A DNA stretch of 64,000 nucleotides from Omphiscola glabra (Eukaryota; Mollusca; Gastropoda; Lymnaeidae): contig OZ024807.1 of NCBI GenBank assembly GCA_964017045.1, forward strand, positions 14,727,441-14,791,440, read 5' to 3'. Made by a program: the position numbers and the translations under genes. The stretch's first letter is position 1. Each line of letters opens with the position of its first letter. Below are positions 34,989 through 47,482 of the stretch, piece after piece. The notes below the pieces were generated by a model. The model did not search any database. It was not told the DNA's origin and saw nothing but the letters and a program-made list of their open reading frames with translations.

Positions 34989-35639
34989 CTGAAACGTAAA
35001 CAAATAATATAAAAATTACAGGCGAAGTTGTTTCTAAAAACAAAAAAAAATTATCATCAATCCTAGGGGAAAAAAAATTGGAAAAATATTTTTATTTTAG
35101 GAAAATGGGGGTATCATTGTGGATGCACCTGTGGATTTTAAAAAAAATGTGGCCTATTAGGATAAAAGTTTTGAAAAAATTATTAATAAAATAATGTGTT
35201 GACATTTGTAAAAAGGAGTTTGTGGGTAAGATCCTTAGCTTTAACCCTAACCCTAACCAGAATCTTGGTTATCATCACAGACAAAGATATTACCAGCATA
35301 ATTTAAGTTACAGTTGGGGGGAGGGGGTGTGGTGGAAAGGGTATTGCTTCTTTAATTTGGATTATTATCACGGATACATTACATTGCCATGGTAAGCATC
35401 CTAGACAAAGATATAGTCACGTTAAACATCTTAAGAGTTGGCATGCCAGTTACAAAAATAAAAAAATAGCCATGTGTTCTGACGTTAAGTATACCATAAG
35501 ATAAAAACATTTATTAATCACAGAATTCTGAAAATATGGATTGGCATATTTCAATAGCTGGGGTGGTTTGGGGGCGTGGGGGTGGAGAATCAGTTATGAA
35601 ATATTGAGTACGACATAAAAAAAAAGTTCTCAATCTATT

Positions 35640-35735
35640 ATTATTGTCAACCCGCTGTTATTGTCAACCCTTTGTCATTGAGCACCCTCTGTCATTGTCA
35701 ACCTTCTGTCATTGACAACCCTCTCCTCTTTTATT
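35640..35735. repeat. 17-bp minisatellite in intron 1 of gene B
   Basis: About five units of 'attgtcaaccctctgtc' (reverse of the A and C units), 50-145 bp after the exon 1 donor in gene orientation. Confidence 0.85.
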
Positions 35736-35785
35736 AGTTCACGGTGCATTACCGATTCAGACTATGATTTCAAATAGATTCTTAC

Positions 35786-35891
35786 CTCTAAAGAATTGGA
35801 CTCCCAGCAGTTTTAGAACAATCACGGCGACACCTCCGAATGTGAGCACCGCAACAATCCGCACTGGCTTGAATGTTCTCACTCTCATCAT
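35786..35891 (-). CDS. Sulfotransferase gene B, exon 1 (membrane anchor)
   Basis: Minus strand from the first of two ATGs at 35891: MMRVRTFKPVRIVAVLTFGG, VAVIVLKLLGVQFFR. A basic tail and a single hydrophobic anchor, ending in phase 1 at a gtaag donor. Confidence 0.87.
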
Positions 35892-36158
35892 CAGTGTTGG
35901 AGATACCTTTCTGTTATACAGATTGGATTTTTTCGTTGGTTGGTCCAGTATTTATACAGCTAGAATTTAATTTTTATTGGTTTGTCTCGTTTTCATTTTT
36001 GTTGACGATATGTTTAATTTAAATGAAGTTGTCTTTCTTCCATGTTGTTGGCACTATTTTTTTTTATTTTTAGAGAGGCTGTCTTTCTTCAATATCTTTG
36101 TTAGTTGTTTTTTTTTTTGATAGGTTGGGTCTCTTAATCCATGTGTTTAATTTTAATA

Positions 36159-36296
36159 GATTAGTTGTCCTAGGTGAGATTAGTTGTCCTAGGTGAGATT
36201 AGTTGTCCTAGGTGAGATTAGTTGTCCTAGGTGAGATTAGTTGTCCTAGGTGAGATTAGTTGTCCTAGGTGAGATTAGTTGTCCTAGGTGAGAAAC
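36159..36296. repeat. 19-bp minisatellite (GATTAGTTGTCCTAGGTGA)
   Basis: About seven nearly identical tandem units upstream of gene B. Near-identity suggests recent expansion. Not seen in units A or C. Confidence 0.95.
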
Positions 36297-37244
36297 TTAC
36301 GGTGGATAGCTATAACAAAAAGGTTATCGTTGTTTAGGGTCCTGTGTTCAACTTATGTATGTTGTCTATTTCGATGCGGGCCATACCTACTTCCAGTCGG
36401 GCATGCAAAAAACATAGTCCTTCCTGTAATTAAAATAAAAGTTGAAAGTATATTTAAATGTATGAAGAAAAAAATATGTCAATATTTGGATCATCGGTGC
36501 ACCCAAAGAAATAACGCAACAATCAACAAAAATGACGCAAGTCATTGGATTTAAAATGCTTGATGAGTGTATAAAAAAAAAAAAAAAAAAAAGGGACGAT
36601 AGCATTTGGACATGAACAAAATAAAAGTGGATAGACAATGGCAAGAGTTAAACACTAAGACAATCTGAACTAAGCAACATTTAACACCATTAAATAATTC
36701 AAACATCGAAGTAAAAAAACAAAACAACAACCCACCTGAAACAAAACAAATGCATACATTGAATCCTCTTAAAAACGAAACAGCATCCTGAACCAGTCGT
36801 GTAAAAAAAGATGAAACAATCAACTATGATGGACACACTTTCATAATCTACGTCCCCCACTTCTCCGTCATGAATATTTAACTAGCGCTCCTGCATTGAG
36901 AGCTGTTTTTCTGGCTTTAAAAGTGACACCAGATGGTGGATACATAGACAGACTTTTGGGGGTCATCGACAACCGATAAAATCATGCGTTTGGGATGTGG
37001 TGGGGGGGGGGGGGAAATTGGGTTGAGGGATATGTCATATTTGAAGAAAGTATACCGATTTTAATTGGTTTAAAATATTCCTTTATAAAAAAAAACAGGA
37101 AAAAGAATATCCTATGTTGTATTTGTTTATAAACGATTGATTCATTCTTGACAGTATTTGAATGGTAGCAATATTAATAAAGTGAATACATTGAGCTAAT
37201 TACCTGTATGTACCAGGGTGAAAAGGGGTAATGTGGGCAGGGTT

Positions 37245-37560
37245 TTAAAAAAATGGGGGGAGAGAGGTGGTAATTAGGAAAAGAGCCAGGGTACAGGCTG
37301 CACTCGACAGGACATGTTGAGTGGGTGACGGGGCTGTAGAGCAGCAAAGGTGCTCTAGAGGCAGCTGCCTGAGGCCATTAGTAAGGGCACACGGCTCAAG
37401 GGTAGAGCAAGACGGAGACGGATTGAGGATGTAGAGAAGGGCTTTTACCAGCTGGGCCTCGCGCATGGAGGCGGAAAGCCATGGAACGATCCGAATGGAA
37501 TGGAATGATGCGGTGGAGCAGGCCAGGGCCCTACGGGGGCTTTAGCGCCACTGATGATGT
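37245..37560 (+). pseudogene. LINE 3'-terminal fragment, unit B copy
   Basis: Inverted orthologue of 11640-11985. Reads through 'ggcacacggctcaagggtag' and 'ctgggcctcgcgcatggagg' to 'ctacgggggctttagcgcca' and 'ctgatgatgt'. Confidence 0.65.
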
Positions 37561-37879
37561 TGTGAGGATACAGGGAGGTTTAGAAGTGCGAAAGGTTAAC
37601 TGAGATTTTTTTTTGGGCTGGGGGTGGAGGGTATTTAATTGGGACGAGTCGGTTGGGAGTGTACGGGGGGTAGTTGGGAGGGAAAAAATTGAGAAGGGCT
37701 AAGGAACTGAGGGAACTGGGCGTGAGTTTGAGACCAGGAAGGGGACAGTTCTGGGGTGGGGGGGGGGGGAGGCTCACAACAAGTAGATGATATTCTTTAA
37801 AAAATTAATTAAATATTCAGATTTTGTGTTAATGCTCAGAGATCAGTTTCCAAAAAAATCATCTTCATTCAAGCCAAGT

Positions 37880-38145
37880 GTACCAATCTCATATTTGTAC
37901 ATATTAGCACGCCAAAGGTACGGTACAAATCTCATCCTTGTCCATATCGGCACGCCAACGGTACAAATCTCATCTTTGTCCATATTGGCACGCCAACGGT
38001 ACACAAACGATGTGTATCCATATTGGCACGCCATCTGTACAAATCTCACCTTTGTCCATATTTACACGCCAACGGTACACAAACGATATGTGTCCATATT
38101 AACACGCCATCTGTACAAATCTCATCTTTGTCCATAATGTCAAGC
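37880..38145. repeat. GGCGTGCCAATATGG minisatellite, unit B (inverted)
   Basis: About six units of 'tccatattggcacgccaacg' plus 'gtacaaatctcatctttg'. Orthologue of 11205-11350 and 43520-43760. Confidence 0.88.
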
Positions 38146-38469
38146 CGCTCTTACACATCTCCACTTTTCGAATGTTAACTAATTCAAATATTGATCATAA
38201 TGTCGTTTCAAAAATGTGTTAGAGAAAAGCAAATACCACGCCTTTCTTTTAGTTACATAAGCCAAGCCTGCTCATGTGTTACTGTATCTCCATTCAACTC
38301 AAACTGTATTATTTTATTGTAGCGATTACGCGATGGTCGCAGGTTGCATTAAATACTTTCAGCGGTTCTCAGCACGTGCCCTGGAGTCGACATTTTCTAT
38401 GAATTCTTTTGGCTTATGTGTAATCTTTCAAACTTGGAGAAATGAACATTAGCAAACACTTGTTTTTAA

Positions 38470-38800
38470 AAAAAATTGAACTAGTCGTTTAATTTTATTA
38501 AACAAGCACAAAGATAATTTATGCTTTTCAAATTGTACACACTTTATCGTTACTTATTCAACAGATGTGTCAAGGGATAAATTAACTATAGTTAATTAGC
38601 TATAGCGTGTTCGATCATCTTCATTGGTGATTCATTAACAGATATTTTTGTATTGGTTTTCCACTAAATGGTTGGAAATAAGTTCAGAATTTAGATCTTG
38701 TAAAAGAACTGTCTTTTTTTTTAGGAACCTACTGATCAAGTTATATTAACGTGCCGGGAGGAACCAACTTTGTTTTAAGTAGTCGAACAATTTTTTTAAA
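38470..38800. other. Sequence at the right inversion junction, no match found
   Basis: About 330 bp between the end of the inverted core and the next array. I found no counterpart in units A or C and no gene. Confidence 0.4.
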
Positions 38801-38811
38801 AAGTCGATTTC

Positions 38812-39066
38812 AGAGCTGAGGTCGGCACACAAGTCTTTCATGGCTGAGGTCGGCACACAAGTCTTTCATGGCTGAGGTCGGCACACAAGTCTTTCATGGC
38901 TGAGGTCGGCACACAAGTCTTTCATGGCTGAGGTCGGCACACAAGTCTTTCATGGCTGAGGTCGGCACACAAGTCTTTCATGGCTGAGGTCGGCACACAA
39001 GTCTTTCATGGCTGAGGTCGGCACACTAGTCTTCATGGCTGAGGTCGGCACACAAGTCTTTCATAG
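38812..39066. repeat. 28-bp minisatellite (GGCTGAGGTCGGCACACAAGTCTTTCAT)
   Basis: Nine tandem units with one or two base changes (one 'cacactagtcttcat'). Confidence 0.96.
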
Positions 39067-39107
39067 GCACATAGCCGGATTAATGTAGTAGCGAACATGG
39101 CACATGC

Positions 39108-39262
39108 TAAGGTTGTTCGGTCATGTACACACGAGACACTGGTGTTTGGTCATGTACACATGAGACACTGGTGTTTGGTCATGTACACATGAGACACTGG
39201 TGTTCGGCCACGTACACATGAGACACTGGTTTTTGGTTATGTACACAGGAGACACTGGTGTT
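39108..39262. repeat. 29-bp minisatellite (GTCATGTACACATGAGACACTGGTGTTTG)
   Basis: About five units. Units A (21877-21910) and C (56880-56915) have a single copy of this phrase at the matching place, so the array expanded in B only. Confidence 0.93.
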
Positions 39263-40269
39263 TAAATTGTAAAATGTAGGCTTTTTAAAATTAAAATGTA
39301 AATTAGTCATTAATAATTTTAAAATTCATTAAATGAATTAATTGTTGTTAAACAGAGTTATCCTTCTTTTCTCTTTTTTTTTCTAGCTCAATATAAATGG
39401 AATCGAGCACATTCACAATTATGCTAACAATTATATTTTTTAAAGCTTGCAGACAAGCTACATTTTATAATTAACCCTTATCCCGACTTTAAACGTGGTG
39501 CTTTTAACATGAAATACATTTAAAAACAGTTTTCAAATGTCCGATCCTTAGTAAAAACTAAAAAACCTTACATAAAATAATGGTCTATTATTTTAATAAT
39601 GTAAAGTTATTTTCATTATATGTTATTAATCTTTTTAAATATATAAAGTTGCCAAATAATTAAAAATACGAAAATGTGCGAACGGAAATTATGCTTTTGG
39701 ATTTTAATCTGGAGCGGCCAATATGCAGAACAGTACGATGTTTATAATAGAACTAGCGAGAACACAGCATGCGATTCAATTCCACTCAAAGAAAAAAAGT
39801 GTTTGTGTTTTAATTACGTATTTTGAAGTAATTTTTAAACACAATTTTTTTTTCCGTCTGGTGCGTACACGAATAAATTAGAAGGTTTTTCGTCACGTAA
39901 GAAGGCCACATACAGCTGTCCATGCGAGAAGCAAGGATTCTCACAATTTAATCATTACACTGGTAGATATTGATCCATCCATCCGATAGCTCTGTTTGAA
40001 ATTATATTTATAAAGCTCATATAATTAAAATAATACTACTGAAGGCCCCCGGCCCCAAACGGAATATTGTAAAATGGTTGTACTAATTCAGAAACCTATT
40101 ATACTTATGTCACAATCAAACTGAAATGTCGCTATTCGTATTTGTTTAAATTACATCCCCCATGCAACAGCACTGGAACATTGTTTCCTTCCCTTTTTAA
40201 ATCAAATAACGTCTAAGTTCGGCGTTAATTATAAGCTTCTTAATTACCACACACGATATGTTTCTGTCT

Positions 40270-40515
40270 AGAATGTATTACGGACATCAGATATAACACG
40301 GTAGTGTTACTGACAACAGAAATGACACATTAATTTTTGACATCAGATATGACACGGCAGTTTAACTGATTTCAGATAATGACACGGCAATGCTACTAAC
40401 ATCAGATAATGACACGTTAGTGTTACTGACATCAGATATGACACGATAGTGTTACCGACAACAGATATGTCATGGTAATATTACTGAAATCAGATGTGGC
40501 ATGGTAATGTTAAAA
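40270..40515. repeat. GACATCAGATATGACACGGTAGTGTTACT minisatellite
   Basis: About eight diverged units. The orthologue in unit A is at 23925-24040. Confidence 0.85.
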
Positions 40516-41571
40516 TAAATAGTGGTGCAAGAAATAAAATGTCATATTCATCAACACGATTTTTTTTTTTTTTTTTTTTTTAAGTTGCACGTCTAAAACG
40601 ACAAAATCGAACCACTAAGCCTCTGTTTAATTCATAACTATATTGTGGTTGTGACACTATCCCGCAATCAACAGTGGCTGCAATGCGATAATTCCCATCT
40701 GCTAAAGTTACCTGACATAACATGCATCTAATTAACGCCCACCAAACAAGGGCGGTGGCAATGCATGGACGCGACCGAACACGCCTTTGAGTAACGCCCT
40801 ATATAAGAATACTAATTTGTGCCACGAACCCTCCACCAGGGTACGCCGCCGTACACTTTTTTTTTTCATACCTTTAATTTATAGTAATATTTTGATGTTC
40901 CAACTGAGACGATTACAGTGTCCGTTGAAACAAAAGAAACTATTACGCACCAAAGCACCTGCAGTACTTTTAATTTCCCTTAGTGCAGTTATCCGGCTTG
41001 TTATTGTCCGTGCCATTGAGCTCAACACTTCACCATAGATTCTCTTTAATACCTAGAGATGTGTATCGATGTTTGGATAGCCTACTTGTGATTCACACGT
41101 ATACCAGCTGTGGGGCTCTGTCTGTCCTTCAGAGTCGGAGCCTTGAAGGGGGATTAAAAAACATAGACTGTATTGACGCCAAGAAAAACGTATCCGACTT
41201 CAAGATGACTCACATGGCACTGCAGATGTTTACCCCGAGCACAAATTGCTTCTTCTTCTTCTATATATTAAGGGCCCGCGATCAATGTCTTGATCATTAT
41301 GGCTCCTATGAATGCAGATGGGATTTGCAATGTTTCTGTGCCTGGTGTTGATAAGGACATTTCACTGGTTACAAGAGTAACTGGGTGAGGGTATCATGCA
41401 CTGGAGGTTGGAAGACCTGAGCCAATAGAAGCAAATGAGTCAAGTATTGTCGCCTCAACTGTTCCTTTTGGAAGCTTGCTTCCACAGTTGCCGAGATACG
41501 CGCCATGGAGATTGCGTCTGGTATGCGTGAGGTGGTACGTGTGAGGCAGTATGTGCTAGGGGGGTGGGTGT

Positions 41572-42213
41572 TGTCACGGTCAGATCATGTCATTACCTTT
41601 TCTGTGTATGTTTGGATGACGGTAAGAGAGCGCTCGTGGTATTGCCTGTATTTCCCACGAGTTTTTCCAGGCATGTATGACCGTCTTGGTGGGGAGGGTG
41701 GGGAACCCAGGTGAGGAAGTGTGTGCTGTGAGTTTGGGGAAAAATGGGAGTGGTGAACGAATGTAAACGAACGTGAACAATTTTTTGATATCACGAGTAC
41801 ATGGTATGTGAGGATATAAAAGGAGAGAGAGATTATTATTCGGGAGAGAGATATAAAAGGGAAGAGAGTTTATTAATTCGAGAGAGAGGATATTTTTGAC
41901 TAGTGGAGTCCAACGAAGTGTGTGGTTTTGGTCGTTTCGTGAAGTAGGATGTGATTTTTTTTCATAAGGATAAATTAGTTGTGATTTCTGATACTTTTTG
42001 AACGCTTACACCTCAAAAGGAATTATATATAGTTTGATGAATTGTTGGACTGCCTTGTGTTTTTTCCTTTCAAACCATCGACTCTTTAGGAGCTCGGAGA
42101 ATTTCCAAATATCAGCTCTGCAGGAGCTGGAGAACCGGAGTTTTTTTTACTCTGAACTATTGTCTGTGGCTATAGAAGGGACCCAGCTCCCAGACAACGT
42201 ACCTTCGGTCACA
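41572..42213 (+). mobile_element. Solo LTR (TGTCAC...GGTCACA family), copy 2
   Basis: 642 bp that start TGTCACGGTC and end CCTTCGGTCACA, with identical 5-bp flanks ggtgt (41567-41571 and 42214-42218). It is longer than copy 1 because of extra sequence at about 41740-41890 (GAGAGAGAT repeats) and 42063-42130. It splits the TGTGTGAGG array of unit C. Confidence 0.85.
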
Positions 42214-42425
42214 GGTGTGAAGAGGCATGTATGAGGAGGTATACGCGAGGAGAGGTATGTGAGGAAGTTGATTGCATCTGGTGTGTGCGGGTGCGCGGAA
42301 GTATGTGTGAGGGGTGTGTGAGGTGGTATGTATGAGGAGATATGTGTATGGAGGTGTGTGTATGAAGGGTATGTGCGAGGAGATATTTATGATGAGGTGT
42401 TGTGTGAATTGTGTGTGCCTTTAGA
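42214..42425. repeat. TGTGTGAGG-type degenerate minisatellite, unit C
   Basis: Units such as 'gtgtgaggtggtatgtatga'. Continues the piece at 41515-41566 on the other side of the solo LTR. Confidence 0.75.
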
Positions 42426-43519
42426 ATAAGAATCTAGAGTTTGTAGCTATCTATTTGTCTGCCATTTTTCTTTGTCTGTAATTTGAATCTATCCTGTGCA
42501 GGAGTCGGATTAAGCTAGTAGAGGGGTGTGGAAAGGGGCCTATATTAAAAAAACACACAAATATTTTAAAACATACGTGTTTAATTTGCATAGTAATTAT
42601 CATTATCAAAAGTTACAACAGAGTCAATATATTTTTTATAGCTTAATTTATCTATATTTAGCAAGAGCAAATTTGTTGATGATATATGATGTAGACATTC
42701 ACAGAAGTTTATGTTTAATGCTCATTTAAGTGATATTGTTCAATCTTGTTAAACCCATGGTTCTCCTTTATATGACCCTATGAGTAACTCTACAAGGTCT
42801 CGAGTAGTGACAATAGGAGTAGCTCTACGAGATCGCACTTTATAAGAATCCCAAATAGTGGTATCCAATACCAAGGATCGCCCCAGAACTATATTAATAT
42901 TTTAATGACAAACTGCGTTTACACCGCAGATTTATTACAAAATTTGTTTTTTAGAAAAGCAAAAGAAACTATTAAGAACCAAACGCACTTGCGATATTTA
43001 TTATTTTTAAATCTAATTTTACGCAATGATCTGGAATTTTATATCATGAAATCAATGTCATCTTATTTCCTTCATTTTTCCCTAGAAAAATAGGGAAATC
43101 TTATTTTTGTGGGGTTTGGGTTGGAGGAAAATTTGATACAATTTGTTGTCATCGGCAACGAGTCTGTCTCCAAGGTTTCAGCCCCATAGGGTGACGGAAA
43201 GTGGGTCAATTAGCCTTCGGAATATTTTTCCAGCAACACGCGAAGTTAGTATAAAATATTTAATAATAATAAATTGTTTGCTAAGGTTAATTTCTCCAAG
43301 ATTGAAAGGTTATACATTAGCCAAAAGAATTCATATAAATTTTTTACTCCAGTACACGTACTGATTTTCACTGCAATGAAAGCTGCGACGATCGCGTAAT
43401 GCTACCATAAAAGACAGTTTAAATGGGGTATACAATAACACATGAGAAGTCTTGTTATAACTAAAAGACGTGGTGATCGCTTTTCTCTGACACAACTTAG
43501 AAATAATAATATTATGATC

Positions 43520-43765
43520 AATATGTCAATATGGACAGAGATAAGATTTGTACCATTGGCGTGCCAATATGGACAGAGAAGAGATTTGTACCATTGGCGT
43601 GCCAATATGGACAGAGATGAGATTTGTACCGTTGACGTGCCAAAATGGACAGAGATGAGATTTGTACTGTTGGCGTGCCAATATGCACAGATATGATATT
43701 TGTACCGCTGGCGTGCCAATATGGACAGAGGTGAGAATTGTACTGTTGGCATGCGATTATGGAGA
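43520..43765. repeat. GGCGTGCCAATATGG minisatellite, unit C
   Basis: About six units of 'atatggacagagatgagatt' plus 'tgtaccgttggcgtgcca'. Confidence 0.9.
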
Positions 43766-44084
43766 AAGATTATTTTTTGGAGTAGCTGATCCCTGAGCAT
43801 TAACACAAAAAATGAGTGTAGAGCGAAATTTTAAAATAGTAATTTTTAGTAAATGCAAGGCCCCCCCCCCACCCCACATCTCCTCTCACATTACTAGTCT
43901 CAAACTCACGCATAGTTCCTTACGTTCTCAATCCTCCTCAATCGTTCCCGCTAAACTCTCACCCTTTACACTCACCTTTGTTCTCATACCACTTAAATAC
44001 CCCCCCCCCCTTTTTTTTTGCCAAACAAATGTCAACTACCCTTTTCCACGATTAAATCTTCTAATATTCCCGCATTATCAACAT

Positions 44085-44375
44085 CATCATCAGTGGTGCT
44101 ACAACCCATGTAGGGCCCTGTTGTGCTCCACTATTTCCTTCCATTTAGACATCATCAGTGGCGCTACAGCCCATGTAGGGTCCTGGCCTGCTCGACCACA
44201 TCCTTATATTCGGGTCGTTCCATGGCTTTCCGCCTCCATGTGCGAGGCCCAGCTGGTAAAAGCCCTTCTCTACATCGTCAATCGATCTGAGTCCTGGTCT
44301 ACCGGCGAGCCGTCTGCCCTTACTAGGGGCCCTAGGTTTCTGCCCGTAGTACATCTTTGCTGCTCTACAATCCGC
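44085..44375 (-). pseudogene. LINE 3'-terminal fragment, unit C copy
   Basis: On the minus strand it decodes to GQKPRAPSKGRRLAGRPGLR followed by SIDDVEKGFYQLGLAHGGGK, the best preserved of the three copies. The tail 'acatcatcagtggygctaca' is duplicated (44088 and 44151). Confidence 0.7.
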
Positions 44376-44884
44376 AATTAATTCAATGTATTCACTTTAA
44401 TAATATTTCTACCATTCAAATACTGTGACTCATGAATCTATTACTTATAAAAAAAATACCACAGATGATTTTTTTTTCTATAATATTTGTTTTAAACAAA
44501 GTAATATTTTAAACCTATTGCACTGGTATAAGCTCCTCAAATATGGCACCCCCCACCACACCCCACCCACCACCCCAAACCCATGATTTTATCAATAGTC
44601 AATGACCTGAAAGGGTTTCTATATATTCACCATATGGTATCACTTTTAAAGTCGGATAAACAGCTTTCGTTGCTGGAGCGCTAAGTCAACTGCAAAATAT
44701 CCATGTCTTGGAAGGGGGGAAACGTGTGTTCGTCATAGTTGATTGTTTCCTCTTACGTACAGGAATGGTGCAAAGTATGACGCTCTTTCGTTATTTGGAG
44801 GATTTAATAGAGGCTTATTTGTTTTTGTATCAGGTCTGGGTTTTTTTCATTCGATGTTTGAATTATTTAATGATCTTAAATATT

Positions 44885-45190
44885 ATTTTTTTTCTGCTTC
44901 TCTGGGTGTTTAACTCTTGCAATGTTGTTCATTTTTCTGCTTCTCTGGGTGTTTAACTCTTGCAATGTTGTTCATTTTTCTGCTTCTCTGGGTGTTTAAC
45001 TCTTGCAATGTTGTTCATTTTTCTGATTCTCTGAGTGTTTTAACTCTTGCAATGTTGTTCATTTTTCTGATTCTCTGAGTGTTTTAACTCTTGCAATGTT
45101 GTTCATTTTTCTGATTCTCTGAGTGTTTCAACTCTTGCAATTTTGTTCATTTTTCTGATTCTCTGAGTGTTTAACTCCTGCCACGTTCTT
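44885..45190. repeat. 43-bp minisatellite upstream of gene C
   Basis: About seven units of 'ctctgggtgtttaactcttg' plus 'caatgttgttcatttttctg'. Orthologue of 14545-15020. Confidence 0.93.
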
Positions 45191-46010
45191 CATGTCCTAA
45201 TACCACCGTTTCGATTGTTTACACCAATCAAGCGTCTTAAATCCAATTCCTTGCGTCGTTTTAGTTGGGCATTGCCATATTTCTTATGGTGCACCGGTCA
45301 CCAAAATATTGACCTAGATTGTTATTCATACAATTAAATATAATTTCAACTTTTATTTTATCACAGCACGGAATATATTTTTTTCAATGTCCCACTGGAA
45401 GTAGGTGTTGTACTCATTAAAATAGACAACGTACAAAAAGTAAACTGTAAAAAAAAAAAAGATAACATTTGTATAGCTATCTACCATAGTATCTAAATAA
45501 AGGGCAACGTATGTATTTAAACCAGGGGTCACCGAACATTTTTTTCACGGTTGGCCGGATAACAGAGAAAAATGACTAGCGCTGGCTGGATTATCATTCT
45601 GTACAATAATTGCAAGCCAAAATGAAAGACGAAAAAACTAAGTTTAGTATTCCACGTTAATCATGGGTGAGTGGCGTGCAATGCAAAAAAACAAACAAAA
45701 AAAAACGGGAAAGACGGCAACGTTAGCAAAAAGATAATTACATCAAACTTAGTGCTCACTCTAATCTCACAAAATAAGCAGCAAAAAAAGTTAGTGAGAT
45801 TTGTGAAACTGACGTTTGGCTTTCAAGATATCGTCAATGTTTGGTTTGGAATTGCTGCATCCAATGAAAAGACTTGTTTTCAAATGTTCATCAATCCCTC
45901 TCGTTCGATGTGTTGATTTCACATACGTTTTTTTTTAAATGTATGCTCCCAGATATAAGTTGTTCCATGCATGCTGCAAACAGATGCCGACTCTTCCAAA
46001 TCTGAAAGTC

Positions 46011-46205
46011 CTAATTGTCACCACAAATAAAAACGAGAAGTCGGGAGACATCAGTACACTCATCCAATGCCAGAGAATACCACATCACGTTCCTAGCTTT
46101 CTCGCGTATCTGTAGCACAGTGTTCTCTCCAAGCTCTTCTGTTCTTCGCACAACTGAACTTGCCGAAAGGCTGATAGTTCCAACCGCGGTGAGTGCGATT
46201 TTCAA
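46011..46205 (-). pseudogene. hAT transposase fragment (GTF2IRD2/ZBED-like)
   Basis: Minus strand: ISLSASSVVRRTEELGENTV then SLALDECTDVSRLLVFI. This fits the conserved middle of Charlie-type hAT transposases (LSxxTVxRRIExLxxxI...FSLALDESTDVTxxAQLLVFIR), where the D of DES/DEC is part of the catalytic region. Two or three residues are missing after TDV and the frame stops soon after, so it is decayed. I found no complete zinc finger or C-terminal domain. Confidence 0.82.
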
Positions 46206-47008
46206 TGCCCTCGTATGTTTCCAACACTTCTCCTCCCTCCACCCTTTTACAGTTTGTGGCAGTTATCAGACTATAACTATAATATATTAGCTGGAATAGG
46301 TTTAATGGAAATTGATTCTTAGTTTATAACTTTTTTTTTACCAACTTCTCCTAAAAACGACAACCCCGAGATATTTGGTAGGCTTATTAAATGATGTCCT
46401 CAGTTGTTCATTAATCCTTATGTAAATTCATCTTGTTTTATGCTGATCTGAGATCGAGTTTGAACCACGTTACATTTCAACAGTAACTTTATTTTTACCA
46501 GTGATAGACTGTGATAACGTGATCTGTACGTTCTATCAATATAAATTATTTCAATAGGAAATACACGTCAGCAAAACAAAGTGACCGCAGCTTGTATTTT
46601 AAAGGTCGGTCATCTAATATTAGTAGTTAACTATTTTGACGCCAGCTTAACTCGATCCAAATAAGCACTGCGATGCGATTAGTTATTGTATTCATTTAAC
46701 ATACTGTATGTTTATTTATTTACTATTAAGTTACCGTAGTGTACGATTTTGAGACGATATTGTATGATTTTGGGAGTTCGAGGGTAACCAGTTCTGTTAG
46801 AAACAAAAAAAAATCTAGATACATTAATTTAAAATTGAAAATTTTAAATTAAGGCGCATAGAAGCCAGGATGTCTCAGTGCGTGTGAAGATCTCCTAGTA
46901 TTCTAAACGTAATATTGAAATTGAAATTGTATCACAACATCTCGTGTTCCACACGTTTTATCAAGCAAATTCAAGTACCGTCGGCGGGACGAATGAAATG
47001 GCCTCGGG

Positions 47009-47195
47009 CAGTGGCGTCGCGAGCTTAACTCGCGCCCGGGGCACAATACCTTTTTAGCGCCCCCAATAACTTTTTAGAGCCCCCCCCCTATTCGAAAACA
47101 ATACAATATTATAGTAAAATATACCATTTGGCGCACCTTTGTGAGTAGCGCCCGGGGCAGGATGCCCCCCTTGCGCCCCCCTCACTACGCCACTG
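47009..47195 (-). mobile_element. MITE, CAGTGGCGTAGCGAG family, nested in the hAT
   Basis: Ends cagtggcgtcgcgag and ctcactacgccactg. Flanks gcctcggg (47001-47008) and gcctcgag (47196-47203) match at seven of eight. It lies inside the hAT element 45523-47243, so it is younger than it. Confidence 0.9.
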
Positions 47196-47482
47196 GCCTC
47201 GAGGGCCTCATCCGGCCCACTGGTCGTAGTTTGGTGACCCCTGATTTAAACTAAGCACAAAGATTAAGAAAGAAAGCCAACAACTGAAGAAACATAAATT
47301 CTGGTTTTTTTTTAATCGTCAATAAAAAACGACCTATTGTAAACAAAACCTAGCCAAACCAATGAAGTAATATCGCTGTATACAAACTAAAAAAACCAAA
47401 GACATAATCTAGATGTATAAAACTAGACAAACCAATGAAAAACGCCAATCTGTTTAACAGAAAAATATCATCACTTGTGAGG

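Larger units (their letters stand above)
29540..38465 (-). other. Inverted core of unit B
   Basis: Read on the minus strand, 38465 to 29540 is collinear with about 10880-21780 of unit A. The left junction is sharp: pre-region 'aggtttagtgctcat' to about 29537, then the reverse of the post-gene sequence (A 'accaaataaaatgagaaaat', about 21760). The right junction is near 38460-38470, where 'tttgctaatgttcatttctcc' (minus strand) stops matching. Relative to A, the stretch equivalent to 9500-10870 is missing. Confidence 0.75.
27720..40590. repeat. Segmental duplication unit B (core inverted)
   Basis: The left flank, 27720-29537, is in the same orientation as 7870-9500 (A) and 40600-42725 (C). The right flank, about 39100-40590, is in the same orientation as 21870-24120. 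The core between them, with gene B, is reversed. Within the left flank a piece of about 65 bp is duplicated (tatggcccrccaaacaaggg, 27882 and 27940). Confidence 0.75.
45523..47243 (-). mobile_element. hAT transposon upstream of gene C
   Basis: 1,721 bp with terminal inverted repeats caggggtcaccgaac / gtttggtgacccctg (14 of 15) and perfect 8-bp TSDs atttaaac (45515-45522 and 47244-47251). Unit A has the uninterrupted site ('acggagattaagaaagaaa' near 15310). It carries a decayed transposase on the minus strand and a nested MITE. Its right end is about 240 bp upstream of the gene C start codon, so it now forms the upstream region of gene C. Confidence 0.92.

Noticed and set aside
35230..35260. 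Telomere (CCCTAACCCTAACC)
   Set aside because: Only two to three units inside an intron; not a telomere array.
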